A program made the position numbers and the translations under genes. Source: Paraburkholderia diazotrophica (GTDB lineage: Bacteria > Pseudomonadota > Gammaproteobacteria > Burkholderiales > Burkholderiaceae). From it: a stretch of 64,000 nt of DNA. Below the pieces are notes generated by a model that worked only from the letters and a program-made list of their open reading frames with translations, was not told where the DNA came from and did no database searches. The stretch covers positions 62,001-126,000 of the forward strand of contig NZ_FNYE01000002.1 in the NCBI RefSeq assembly GCF_900108945.1, given 5' to 3'. Positions 47,530-55,680 of this stretch are shown piece after piece (the stretch's first letter is position 1; each line of letters begins with the position of its first letter).

Positions 47530-47847
47530 GAACTGTCTCCTTGGGGACGCCCTTGGAATGAGCCCCGGATGGGGCGAAACCGGCTCGGGCCCGCGTTCAC
47601 TACCTACCGCCTGCCTGCTGTGAGGGTCCGGTTCGGTTGGTGCTTTTATCTTTGTGCCAAAAAGTAAAACACAAAAAAGGGTAGCAGGCTATGGGGCGAA
47701 CCGCACAGGGAATGACAGATCGTTGAGTTTGAGAAGATGCTGCGCTGCACGTGCCTGGATTGCGCGTGCGTCGTTGCGCTTGGGGTGTGGAACTTGCGCG
47801 GCACGCGTCCCCGATTGACGCCCTGGAGCCTCGACGCCTGAAATGAA
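47530..47847. other. Upstream region of the cox operon
   Basis: About 320 bp without a gene. The cox promoter must be here, reading leftward. An A/T-rich patch at 47646-47684 is the likeliest place. No sigma-54 (GG-N10-GC) or obvious operator was recognised. Confidence 0.4.
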
Positions 47848-47872
47848 AAACGGCACGCCGCGCGTGCCGTTT
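47848..47872 (-). terminator. Terminator after the amino-acid permease
   Basis: The stem AAACGGCACGC / GCGTGCCGTTT has a 3-nt loop. On the minus strand it runs into TTTTTCATTT, a good T-run. Confidence 0.82.
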
Positions 47873-47919
47873 CGTTCAATGCGCTTTTGTTATTGCCGTG
47901 ACGGCGCGAGCATATGCGA

Positions 47920-49317
47920 TCAATGCTGACCGTGCGCGAGCTTCGAATGACGGCGCGAATAGCCGAAGTACACGAGCATGCCGATCACAAGCCAGATCAC
48001 GAACGCGATCCACGTGACGGCGCTCAGATTGACCATCAGGAACAGGCACGACGCGACGGCGAGCACGGGCAGGACGGGCACGCCCGGGCAGCGGAATGCG
48101 CGCGGCAGGTCGGGATGCGTGCGGCGCAGGACGAGCACGGCAATCGACACCATCGAGAACGCCGCGAGCGTGCCGATGTTGATCAGTTCGGCCAGCACGT
48201 TGAGCGGCACGAGCGCGCCGATCAGACCGAACACGATGCCGACGAGCCACGTCGTCGCGAACGGCGTTGCGAAGCGCGGATGGACCTTAGACAGCGCAGC
48301 GGGCAGCAGGCCGTCGCGCGACATTGCGAAGATCACGCGCGTCTGGCCATATGCCATCACCAGAATCACAGTCAGCATGCCGAGCACGGCGCCGAGATCG
48401 ATGAAGCCGGCGACCCAGTTCTGTCCCGCGACCTGCAACGCGTACGAGACCGGATGCGAGACGTTCGCGAATTGCGCGGACGGCACGATGCCCGTCACGA
48501 CGGCGGCCACGGCGACGTACAGCACCGCGCACACGCCGAGCGACGCGATGATGCCAATGGGCAGATCGCGCTTCGGGTTCTTCACTTCTTCCGCCGCCGA
48601 CGACACCGAGTCGAAGCCGATGAACGCGAAGAACATCACGGCTGCCGCGCCGAACACGCCGCTCCAGCCGTTCGGCATGAACGGGTGCCATTTTGCGGGC
48701 GTCACATGGAACGCGCCGACGGCGATCACCAGCAGCACGACGGTCACCTTGATCGCGACCATCAGGTTGTTCACGCGCGTCGATTCGCGCACGCCGACGG
48801 ACAGCAGCGTGGTGATCGCGATCATCACGAGGAAGGCGGGCAGGTTGAAGAGCGTCTCATGGCCGGGCAGCGCGCCGGGCGCCGCCGTCAGCGCGACGGG
48901 CAGCGAAATGCCGAAGCCCGACAGCAGCGATTGCAGATAGCCGGACCAGCCGACCGACACGGCCGACGTCGCGAGACCGTATTCGAGCATCAGATCCCAG
49001 CCGATGATCCACGCGGCCAGTTCGCCGAGCGTCGCGTATGAATACGTGTAGATCGAGCCGGCGACGGGAATCGTCGACGCGAATTCGGCGTAGGCGAGCG
49101 CCGCGAAGCCGCACGCGATGGCCGCGATGATGAACGACAGCATCAGCGCTGGGCCGGCCTGCACGGCGCCCGTGCCCGTGAGCACGAAGATGCCGGTGCC
49201 GATGATGGCGCCGACACCGAGAAAGGTGAGATCGAGCGCGCCGAGCGCTTTCTTGAGGCCGGCGGCCTGCGCGCCGGCGATCATGTGCTCGACGTTCTTC
49301 TTACGAAAAAGGGACAT
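47920..49317 (-). CDS. APC-family amino-acid permease (cationic amino-acid transporter-like)
   Basis: A 465-residue inner-membrane permease with 12 or more helices. TFLGVGAIIGTGIFVLTGTGAV is the unwound helix 1 motif of APC carriers, and FIGFDSVSSAAEEVKNPKRDLP the helix 6-7 signature of the CAT/YfnA-like group. The C-terminus ends in an added helix and His-containing tail. It stands alone with its own terminator. Arginine, lysine or a broad range are possible substrates; sequence alone does not decide. Confidence 0.9.
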   Translation of the reverse strand: MSLFRKKNVEHMIAGAQAAGLKKALGALDLTFLGVGAIIGTGIFVLTGTGAVQAGPALMLSFIIAAIACGFAALAYAEFASTIPVAGSIYTYSYATLGELAAWIIGWDLMLEYGLATSAVSVGWSGYLQSLLSGFGISLPVALTAAPGALPGHETLFNLPAFLVMIAITTLLSVGVRESTRVNNLMVAIKVTVVLLVIAVGAFHVTPAKWHPFMPNGWSGVFGAAAVMFFAFIGFDSVSSAAEEVKNPKRDLPIGIIASLGVCAVLYVAVAAVVTGIVPSAQFANVSHPVSYALQVAGQNWVAGFIDLGAVLGMLTVILVMAYGQTRVIFAMSRDGLLPAALSKVHPRFATPFATTWLVGIVFGLIGALVPLNVLAELINIGTLAAFSMVSIAVLVLRRTHPDLPRAFRCPGVPVLPVLAVASCLFLMVNLSAVTWIAFVIWLVIGMLVYFGYSRRHSKLAHGQH

Positions 49318-49488
49318 CTGGCGGGGTCTCCTGGGTAGCGCGCGTGTGGGGCGCGGCCAATGTCGGGGAAAACCCGCAATTTTAGCGGAAGTGGGCCGGC
49401 GAACCCTTTCTGGTCCGCAGCGGACGCGCGCGACTTGCGGTCGCGCGTGGCGTCGCGCTGCGGGGTGCCCGTGTCTGCGTGCGAGCGA

Positions 49489-50145
49489 TCAGGCCGTCAT
49501 CGCCGGATTCAGGTCGACGAGGCGGTTGCTCATCACATAGAAGGTGAGTTCGGCGTTGTTGCGCAGCTTCATCTTTTCGAGCAGCCGCGTGCGGTAGACG
49601 CTCACCGTCTTCACCGACAGCGACAGCGCAACCGCAATGTCCGTCAACCGCTTGCCCGACGCGAGCATGCACAGCGTCTGGTATTCGCGGTCCGAGAGCT
49701 TTTCGTGCGGCATCTGCTCGCCGTCGAATGACACGTAGTCGGCGAGCGCTTCCGCCATCGCGGGGCTCACGTACTTGCGGCCCGCCGCGACCTGCTGGAT
49801 CGCGGCGATCATCTGCAAAGTGTCGACCGTCTTCGACAGATAGCCGGCCGCGCCCGCCTTCAGCGCGCGCACCGCGTACTGGTCCTCGCGGTACATCGAA
49901 AACATCAGCACGGGAATGCGCGGCACCTTGCGCTTCAGCCGCTTCAACACCTCGACGCCGTTCATGTCCGGCAGCGAGATGTCGAGCAGGATCACGTCGT
50001 ACACGTGCTTCGAGGCCTGCGCGAGCGTTTCGGCGCCCGTCTGCGCCTCGTCGACGTCATCGGCGACGCCCCGGTCGATCAGCAACTGCCGCACGCCCTC
50101 GCGAACGACGGCGTGATCTTCGGCAATCAGAACGCGCAAGCTCAT
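49489..50145 (-). CDS. NarL/FixJ-type response regulator
   Basis: A 218-residue two-component regulator. The receiver domain has D10 (IAEDHAVVREGV), phospho-acceptor D55 (ILLDISLPDMNG) and the conserved Lys in GYLSKTVDT. The LuxR-type helix-turn-helix is KRLTDIAVALSLSVKTVSVY (about 173-192). ATG 50145 is chosen because family-like sequence starts there. It lies 16 bp after the cognate kinase gene. Targets are unknown. Confidence 0.92.
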   Translation of the reverse strand: MSLRVLIAEDHAVVREGVRQLLIDRGVADDVDEAQTGAETLAQASKHVYDVILLDISLPDMNGVEVLKRLKRKVPRIPVLMFSMYREDQYAVRALKAGAAGYLSKTVDTLQMIAAIQQVAAGRKYVSPAMAEALADYVSFDGEQMPHEKLSDREYQTLCMLASGKRLTDIAVALSLSVKTVSVYRTRLLEKMKLRNNAELTFYVMSNRLVDLNPAMTA

Positions 50146-50161
50146 GAGGAAATACCGGTAT

Positions 50162-51055
50162 TCACAGACGGATTGCAGTGCGCCGCGCGCGCGGGCGCGA
50201 CGCGTTGCCGAGCAGCGCTTTCCACGCGAAACGGGCCTGCACGGTGGTGCCGAGCGGCTGACCGGCCGGTGCGGCGGTAATGCGCAGCTCGCCGTCGAAC
50301 GCATTGCAGCGCGCGCGCATGCCCGCGAGGCCGAACTGGCGCTCATCCTGGCCTGCGTGCGGCGGAATGCCGATGCCGTCGTCGCTGACGACGATGCTCA
50401 GATGGGTCGCAGTGGTTTCGATGCGCATGTCGGCGCCCACCGCGCGCGCGTGTTTCGCGACGTTGTTGAGCGCTTCCTGCGCGACGCGGAACACGGCCAG
50501 CGACGCATCGGCGGAAAGGCGCGTGAGGCGCGCATCGGCGGCGCACACGAAGCTCATGCGCAGGCCCGTGCGCGCGGCGAAGCTGTGGGTCCAGTGCGAC
50601 AGCGCGTTGACGATGCCTTTGTCGAGGGTCGGCGCGTGCAGATCGGCGACGGCGTGCTGGGCGGCTTCCGTGACGGCATCGAGTGAGCGCTGCGCCGTTG
50701 CGAGCGCGGCCGCGCATTGCGCCGGCGCATCGGCGGGCAGCCACGTCTCGATGCCGGCCAGCGCGAAGCGCGCGGCCGTCAGCTCGGCACCCACGCTGTC
50801 GTGCAGTTCGTGCGCGACCTGGCGGCGCGTGGCTTCCTGCGTGCGCGTCAGTTCGGCGGCCAGTTCTCGCACGCGCGCCTGCAGACGCGCGACGTCATCG
50901 CGCGATGCCGCCGGCGTGGCGGCAGCAGCCGGTTTGCGGGCGGCGCGGGAACGGCTCGCGAGACGCTCGGACGCACGCTGTTCCGGCTGCTGCGCGTCGC
51001 TCGCGAGCGCGGCCGCGCTGTGCGCGTGCATCCGGACGACGGTCGACGTATCCAT
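50162..51055 (-). CDS. Soluble NarX/DegS-type sensor histidine kinase
   Basis: A 297-residue HisKA_3 kinase with no transmembrane segment. An Ala/Arg-rich N-terminus (about 1-50) leads into a short coiled coil (DVARLQARVRELAAELTRTQ), the H-box RRQVAHELHDSVGAELTAAR with H82, the N-box FRVAQEALNNVAKHARA and the G-box SDDGIGIPP ... FGLAGMRARC. The absence of a sensor domain suggests a cytoplasmic or partner-delivered signal. It is in an operon with the downstream regulator. ATG 51055 follows GAGCGGGACC. Confidence 0.9.
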   Translation of the reverse strand: MDTSTVVRMHAHSAAALASDAQQPEQRASERLASRSRAARKPAAAATPAASRDDVARLQARVRELAAELTRTQEATRRQVAHELHDSVGAELTAARFALAGIETWLPADAPAQCAAALATAQRSLDAVTEAAQHAVADLHAPTLDKGIVNALSHWTHSFAARTGLRMSFVCAADARLTRLSADASLAVFRVAQEALNNVAKHARAVGADMRIETTATHLSIVVSDDGIGIPPHAGQDERQFGLAGMRARCNAFDGELRITAAPAGQPLGTTVQARFAWKALLGNASRPRARRTAIRL

Positions 51056-51574
51056 GGTCCCGCTCACGAAACGGATGGGCCGAATCGGCAGCCAGACACC
51101 GACAGCACATAGACGAAAGAACGCATGCGAACCCTTATCCCCAGATATGTCCGCCGCAGCGCGATTCCGCGACGGAAAAACGCTACGCCGTGGCGTAACG
51201 AAATTTACATTCTGTAACAAACAGACGACAGTTTTGTTAATAGTCTGTCAAATGGCGCTGTGTTGCGATCATATCTTAAAAAAAGAAAAAATGGCCGTCC
51301 AGAGGCGCTTGTCGCGTATTTTTCACGCGGCGCATCCAGCCGGCGGCCTTTCTGTGTCAGAAAAATACCTACACGAAAGACGGATCGACAGCCATGGAAT
51401 TTGTAACCGTGCGTCTGGTTGTATTGCCGGACGGTGACGCGCGATCCACCCACTGTTTCGCGAGAGCAAAGGGACGCGCCAAAAGAAAAACCGGAGCGCG
51501 AAGGCTCCGGTTTCGGTGATGCGGCTCGTGCATCCGCGACCAAGGGTCGCGCTGCGGCTCGTACGGCTAATTGT
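51056..51574. promoter_or_regulatory. AT-rich upstream region of the two-component operon
   Basis: No gene. The segment 51205-51300 is strikingly AT-rich and includes the palindrome TTACA-TTC-TGTAA (51205-51217), about 150 bp before the kinase start, and TTGACA on the minus strand (51252-51247). The palindrome is a plausible site for a NarL-type dimer or a CRP-like factor. The right part (about 51480-51513) holds the fpr terminator. Confidence 0.5.
51491..51513 (-). terminator. Terminator after ferredoxin-NADP reductase gene
   Basis: The stem CCGGAGC / GCTCCGG has a 6-nt loop. On the minus strand it is followed by TTTTTCTTTT, 60 bp after the fpr stop. Confidence 0.85.
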
Positions 51575-52345
51575 TCAACCGACGAACGCCTTTTCGACGA
51601 CGTAATGGCCAGGATTGTTGTTGCTGCCTTCCTGGAAGCCCATGCTGTCGAGCAGTTCACGCGTGTCGCGCAGCATGTGCGGGCTGCCGCAGAGCATTAC
51701 GCGGTCGTTTTCCAGCGAGAAGTGCGGCAGGTCGAGGTCGCCGAACAGCTTCTTCGTTTCGATCAGATCCGTGATGCGGCCACGGTTCGCAAACGGCTCG
51801 CGCGTGACGGTCGGGTAGTACACCAGTTTGTCGCGGATCAGTTCGCCGATGTGCTCGTGCGCCGGCAGATGCTCCGTGATGTATTCCTTGTACGCCAGTT
51901 CATCGACGAAACGGCAGGTATGCGTCAGCACGACCTTTTCGTAGCGATCGTAGACGTCCGGGTCCTTGATGATCGACATGAACGGCGCGAGCCCCGTGCC
52001 CGTCGACAGCAGCCACAGCGTCTTGCCGGGCAGCAGGTTGTCGGCCATCAGCGTGCCGGTCGGCTTCTTGCCGATCAGCACCTGGTCACCGACCTTCAGG
52101 TGCTGCAGACGCGACGTCAGCGGGCCGTCCTGCACCTTGATGCTCAGGAATTCGAGGTTCTCTTCGTAGTTCGCGCTCGCCATGCTGTAGGCGCGGATCA
52201 GCGGCTTGCCGTCGACTTCGAGGCCGACCATCGTGAACTGGCCATTCTCGAAGCGGAACGACGCATCGCGCGTGCAGGTGAAGCTGAAAAGCGTATCGGT
52301 CCAGTGATGGACGCTCAGGACGGTTTGTGGATTCAGGTTGCTCAT
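51575..52345 (-). CDS. fpr: Ferredoxin-NADP+ reductase
   Basis: A 256-residue flavoprotein exchanging electrons between NADPH and ferredoxin or flavodoxin. The FAD motif is RAYSMAS (about 50-56), with TLWLLSTGTGLAPFMSIIKD for NADP binding and MLCGSPHMLRDTRELL. The C-terminus is GHYVVEKAFVG, the short tail of bacterial class I Fpr of the Azotobacter/Pseudomonas type. ATG 52345 (MSNLNPQTV) is preferred over an upstream in-frame Met. It is monocistronic with its own terminator. Confidence 0.94.
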   Translation of the reverse strand: MSNLNPQTVLSVHHWTDTLFSFTCTRDASFRFENGQFTMVGLEVDGKPLIRAYSMASANYEENLEFLSIKVQDGPLTSRLQHLKVGDQVLIGKKPTGTLMADNLLPGKTLWLLSTGTGLAPFMSIIKDPDVYDRYEKVVLTHTCRFVDELAYKEYITEHLPAHEHIGELIRDKLVYYPTVTREPFANRGRITDLIETKKLFGDLDLPHFSLENDRVMLCGSPHMLRDTRELLDSMGFQEGSNNNPGHYVVEKAFVG

Positions 52346-52860
52346 GGCTTCTTCGATGGTGCGGAAACAAGGTCGGCCACACAAAAAGCGAGGCCGGCAC
52401 GGCAAAGGCGATGCATCGTCCCGTGTCGGCAGCGACGTCGGAATGATGCGTAATTTGCTATTTTACCGCGTCAGCACACCGGGCATTGCCGCGGCGGGTT
52501 GGGCGGTGAACCGGAGGTCTGTCCAGCGCCGACGCGGCCTTCGTTCGGGCTGTCATTCGATTCGCCGGAACGGACGACTGCGGCGCGGCTGGAGCGCACT
52601 GCTGGGGTGGTACGGAACTGGGTCCTGTGCCCGGCTGCCGACCGTCGCGGGTGTTGCCCTTCTGGTCTCGCCCACCGCGTCGGGCATCGGACCACGCCCG
52701 AGTGACGGGCGCTTGCCTGTAGTCGTCGGATGACGGCTGCCGCTCCACAGGGCGCGGGTAAGCGCTATTTCGGGATAATACCGGAAACGGATCACGCACC
52801 GCAGCATTGACCCTTCTGGCGAAGCTGGAACCGAGGTGCGCCGCGTGTGCCGCGTGTGCG
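52346..52860. other. Intergenic stretch between fpr and the LysE gene
   Basis: About 515 bp. Several short frames exist on both strands, but all are Arg/Pro/Ser-rich and lack ribosome sites. No hairpin or operator stood out. It contains the fpr promoter region. Confidence 0.45.
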
Positions 52861-53502
52861 TCAGCTTTCCGCTGCGAGCTTTGCGCCGAGCCCGACGAGC
52901 ACCGCGCCGCACAGGCCGTCGATCGGCCTGCGCAGGCGTCGATAGCCGCGCTGCGTGCGCTCCGTCGCGAACATCAGCGCGACGCTGCTGTACCAGCTCG
53001 CCGACATCGTCGCGATCATCGCGAGCGCGACGCCGTAGAACCATATCGGCGGATGCGCGGGAAACATCGTCGCGAACACGCTGGTCCAGAACGCGCACGA
53101 CTTCGGGTTCGTCAGGCACGTGAGAAGGCCCGAGCGCCACGCGCGGAAATAGGCGTCGCGATCGCTTGCGGGCGGCGTCTCGACCGCGACGGCGGCGGCC
53201 TCGCCGCGCTTCGCGCTCGAACGCAGCAGCTTGAAGCCGAACCACACGAGATACACCGCGCCCGCGATGCGGATGCCGTTGTACAGCCAGTCGATCCGCT
53301 GCAGCACGGTCGCGAAGCCGAGCATCGCAAGCGAAGCCCAGATCGTCGATGCCGTGCCGACGCCCAGCGCCGACGCCGCGCCGAGTCCGCGCCGTCCCGC
53401 CAGCGACAGTTGCGTGATCATGAAGAAGTTGGGGCCGGGACTTACGAGCGCGATCAGATAGACGATGGCGATTTGCAGCAGGATCGGCAGGTAGTGATGC
53501 AT
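52861..53502 (-). CDS. LysE/RhtB-family amino-acid exporter
   Basis: A 213-residue six-helix exporter. IALVSPGPNFFMITQLSLAG (about 16-35) is the LysE signature, and LTNPKSCAFWTSVFATM the mid-protein one. The family exports lysine, homoserine, threonine or metabolites. ATG 53502 (MHHYLPILLQ) is taken; ATG 53520 is possible. It lies downstream of the sugar ABC operon with a 145-bp gap that contains a 12-bp tandem repeat, so is probably separate. Confidence 0.88.
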   Translation of the reverse strand: MHHYLPILLQIAIVYLIALVSPGPNFFMITQLSLAGRRGLGAASALGVGTASTIWASLAMLGFATVLQRIDWLYNGIRIAGAVYLVWFGFKLLRSSAKRGEAAAVAVETPPASDRDAYFRAWRSGLLTCLTNPKSCAFWTSVFATMFPAHPPIWFYGVALAMIATMSASWYSSVALMFATERTQRGYRRLRRPIDGLCGAVLVGLGAKLAAES

Positions 53503-53606
53503 GGCGACGATATGCCGCATCGGACGGCGGCGCGTTGGGCGGAAAGGGAACGACGGGAACCGCGATCTTACTCTCGCCAACGCCCGTTTGAACGCCCATG
53601 ACACAT

Positions 53607-53654
53607 GGATTTCAACCCGGATTTCAACCCGGATTTCAACCCGGCCTTCAACCC
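53607..53654. repeat. Tandem 12-bp repeat GGATTTCAACCC
   Basis: Three perfect copies (53607-53618, 53619-53630, 53631-53642) and a fourth degenerate copy GGCCTTCAACCC. The stop codon of the last permease gene (53650-53648) falls in the degenerate copy. Confidence 0.85.
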
Positions 53655-54640
53655 GCAGCCGGTCCCGCGCCCGCGTCCGCGCCTGTTTCCACGAGCGGGC
53701 GCTTGTGCGCGCGCTGCTTGAGCACGCGCGCTTGCAGCACGATCACGAGCAGCAGGAACACGCCGCGAATCACCGACTGCCAGTACGCCGACAGGCTGAT
53801 ATAGCCAAGCCCGTTCTCGAAGTTCAGCAGGTTGAACACGAGGCCGAGCAGCAGCACGCCCGCGATCGTCATCGCGATCGAGCCTTCGCCGCCCGTCAGC
53901 AGCGTGCCGCCCAGCACGACGGCCGAGATCGCGAACAGCTCCCAGCCGACGCCTTCGTTCGGCTGCCCCGCGCCGAACTGCGCGGCGAGGATCACGCCCG
54001 CCAGGCCAGCCAGCAAGCCGCTCACCGCATACACGGCGACCAGCGTGCGGTTGACGTTCAGGCCCATCAGCCGCGCCGCTTCCTCGCTGCCGCCGATCGC
54101 CAGCGAATGCCGGCCGAAGCGCGTGCTGCGCAGCGCGAGCCAGCCCGCGACGGCGGCGCCGAGCGCGATCAGGCCGGGAATCGGCAGGCCGAACAGATCG
54201 CCCTGGCCGAAATTCGCGAAGTTCGTATCCGACGAAACCGACACCGCGTCGTTCTTGCCGAGCAGCAGCGCGAGGCCGTGCGCGCCCAGGCTCGTCGCGA
54301 GTGTCGTGATGAACGGCAGGATCTTCATCCGCGTGATGATGACGCCGTTGACCACGCCGACCAGCAGTCCCGCGCCCGCACCCGCGAGCACCGCGATCCA
54401 GCCGCCGTATGGACTCGCGAGGGCCGACACGACGCTCGCCAACGCCGCGACCGTGCCGACGGACAGATCGATGCCGCCCGTGATGATCACGAAGGCCATG
54501 CCGACGGAGATCAGCGCGAACATCGAGTTGTAGCGCCAGAAGGACATGATGTTGTACTCGGACGCGAAGTGCTCGTAGCGCACGAGGCCGAGCACGATCA
54601 GCGCACCGAGCGCGATCAGGATGGGCAGGTTCTTTTTCAT
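53648..54640 (-). CDS. yjfF: Sugar ABC transporter permease (YjfF-like)
   Basis: A 330-residue inner-membrane permease of the RbsC/YjfF type (YjfF of E. coli is about the same length). MKKNLPILIALGALIVLG and VGMAFVIITGGIDLSVGTVA (about 49-68) are family motifs, with LAIGGSEEAARLMGLN in the coupling loop. It is the second permease, last in the ytfQ-ytfR-ytfT-yjfF order. The Ala/Gly-rich C-terminus stops within a tandem repeat. The transported sugar is inferred below. Confidence 0.88.
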   Translation of the reverse strand: MKKNLPILIALGALIVLGLVRYEHFASEYNIMSFWRYNSMFALISVGMAFVIITGGIDLSVGTVAALASVVSALASPYGGWIAVLAGAGAGLLVGVVNGVIITRMKILPFITTLATSLGAHGLALLLGKNDAVSVSSDTNFANFGQGDLFGLPIPGLIALGAAVAGWLALRSTRFGRHSLAIGGSEEAARLMGLNVNRTLVAVYAVSGLLAGLAGVILAAQFGAGQPNEGVGWELFAISAVVLGGTLLTGGEGSIAMTIAGVLLLGLVFNLLNFENGLGYISLSAYWQSVIRGVFLLLVIVLQARVLKQRAHKRPLVETGADAGAGPAAG

Positions 54641-54672
54641 CGGATCGTGTCTCGCAAGATCGTTCGAGTGCT

Positions 54673-55680
54673 TCAGCGCGAGCGCCGCTGCACGTACACC
54701 GCCGCAATGATGATGGCCGCCTTGACGACGAGCGCGGCCGCATCGGGAATGCCATGCGCGAGCAACGTGTAGCGCAGCAGCTGGATGATCAGCGCGCCGA
54801 TCAGCGTGCCGCCGATATACGCCTTGCCGCCCGTCAGCGCCGTGCCGCCGACCGCGACGGCGGCAATCGCGTCGAGTTCGATGCCGAGCCCGACGACGTT
54901 CGCATCCGAAGACGAATTCACCGAAATCGAAATCAGCCCTGCGAGCCCCGACAGCGCCGCGCACAGCGTGTACGCGATCATCTTCACGCGCGCAGTCGGC
55001 ACGCCGCTCAGATACGCCGACTTTTCGTTGCCGCCCGTCACGAGCAGATACTGGCCGAAGAGCGTCTTGCGCACGATCCACGCGAAGCACGCGACGAGCG
55101 CGAACATCAGCAGCACCTGGAACGGAATGCCCGCCACCTTGCCGAGCGCGATCCACTGGAACGCGGGATTGTTGAACGCCTGAAGGTTGCCGTCGGTGAC
55201 GACCTGCGCGATGCCGCGTCCGGCGATGAACAATACGAGCGTCGCGACAATCGGCTGCACGGCTAGTCTTGTCACGAGAAAGCCGTTGAACACGCCGCAA
55301 AGCGCGGCGGCCAGAACGGGCAGCACGAATGCGAGCGCGATGCCCGATGGGCCCGCGATGTGCATGAAGAGCATTGGCGCGAGTGCGCCCGCGATCGCCA
55401 TCGATGCGCCCACCGACAGATCGATGCCGCCCGTCGCCACGACCAGCGTCATGCCGATGCCGACGATCACGATCGTCACGACCTGCGTCAGATTGACGTT
55501 GAAGGTTTGCAGCGACCAGAAGTGCTGCGTGAACAGCAGATTGAAGACGAGCATCGCGAGCAGCACGGCGATTTCACGCTGGATCGCGAGGCGCCGTTTT
55601 TTCTTTACCGTCGGCGTGTCGGGCGCCGATGCCGACGCGGCGAGCGGCGCGCCATCATTGCGCAGCGACTCATGAGCCAT
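54673..55680 (-). CDS. ytfT: Sugar ABC transporter permease (YtfT-like)
   Basis: A 335-residue permease. GIGMTLVVATGGIDLSVGAS (about 74-93), VQPIVATLVLFIAGRGIAQV and LVTGGNEKSAYLSGV place it with E. coli YtfT. The start codon (55680) lies 11 nt inside the end of the ATPase gene, so translation is coupled. It is followed by the YjfF-like permease after 32 bp. Two different permeases form the heterodimer channel in this subfamily. Confidence 0.9.
   Translation of the reverse strand: MAHESLRNDGAPLAASASAPDTPTVKKKRRLAIQREIAVLLAMLVFNLLFTQHFWSLQTFNVNLTQVVTIVIVGIGMTLVVATGGIDLSVGASMAIAGALAPMLFMHIAGPSGIALAFVLPVLAAALCGVFNGFLVTRLAVQPIVATLVLFIAGRGIAQVVTDGNLQAFNNPAFQWIALGKVAGIPFQVLLMFALVACFAWIVRKTLFGQYLLVTGGNEKSAYLSGVPTARVKMIAYTLCAALSGLAGLISISVNSSSDANVVGLGIELDAIAAVAVGGTALTGGKAYIGGTLIGALIIQLLRYTLLAHGIPDAAALVVKAAIIIAAVYVQRRSR

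Noticed and set aside
51575..52345. fpr as an oxidative-stress (SoxR/FinR) target
   Set aside because: No SoxR- or FinR-type operator or adjacent regulator was seen.
52458..52799. Short Arg/Pro-rich frames between fpr and the LysE gene
   Set aside because: Composition typical of GC-rich non-coding DNA; no start signal.
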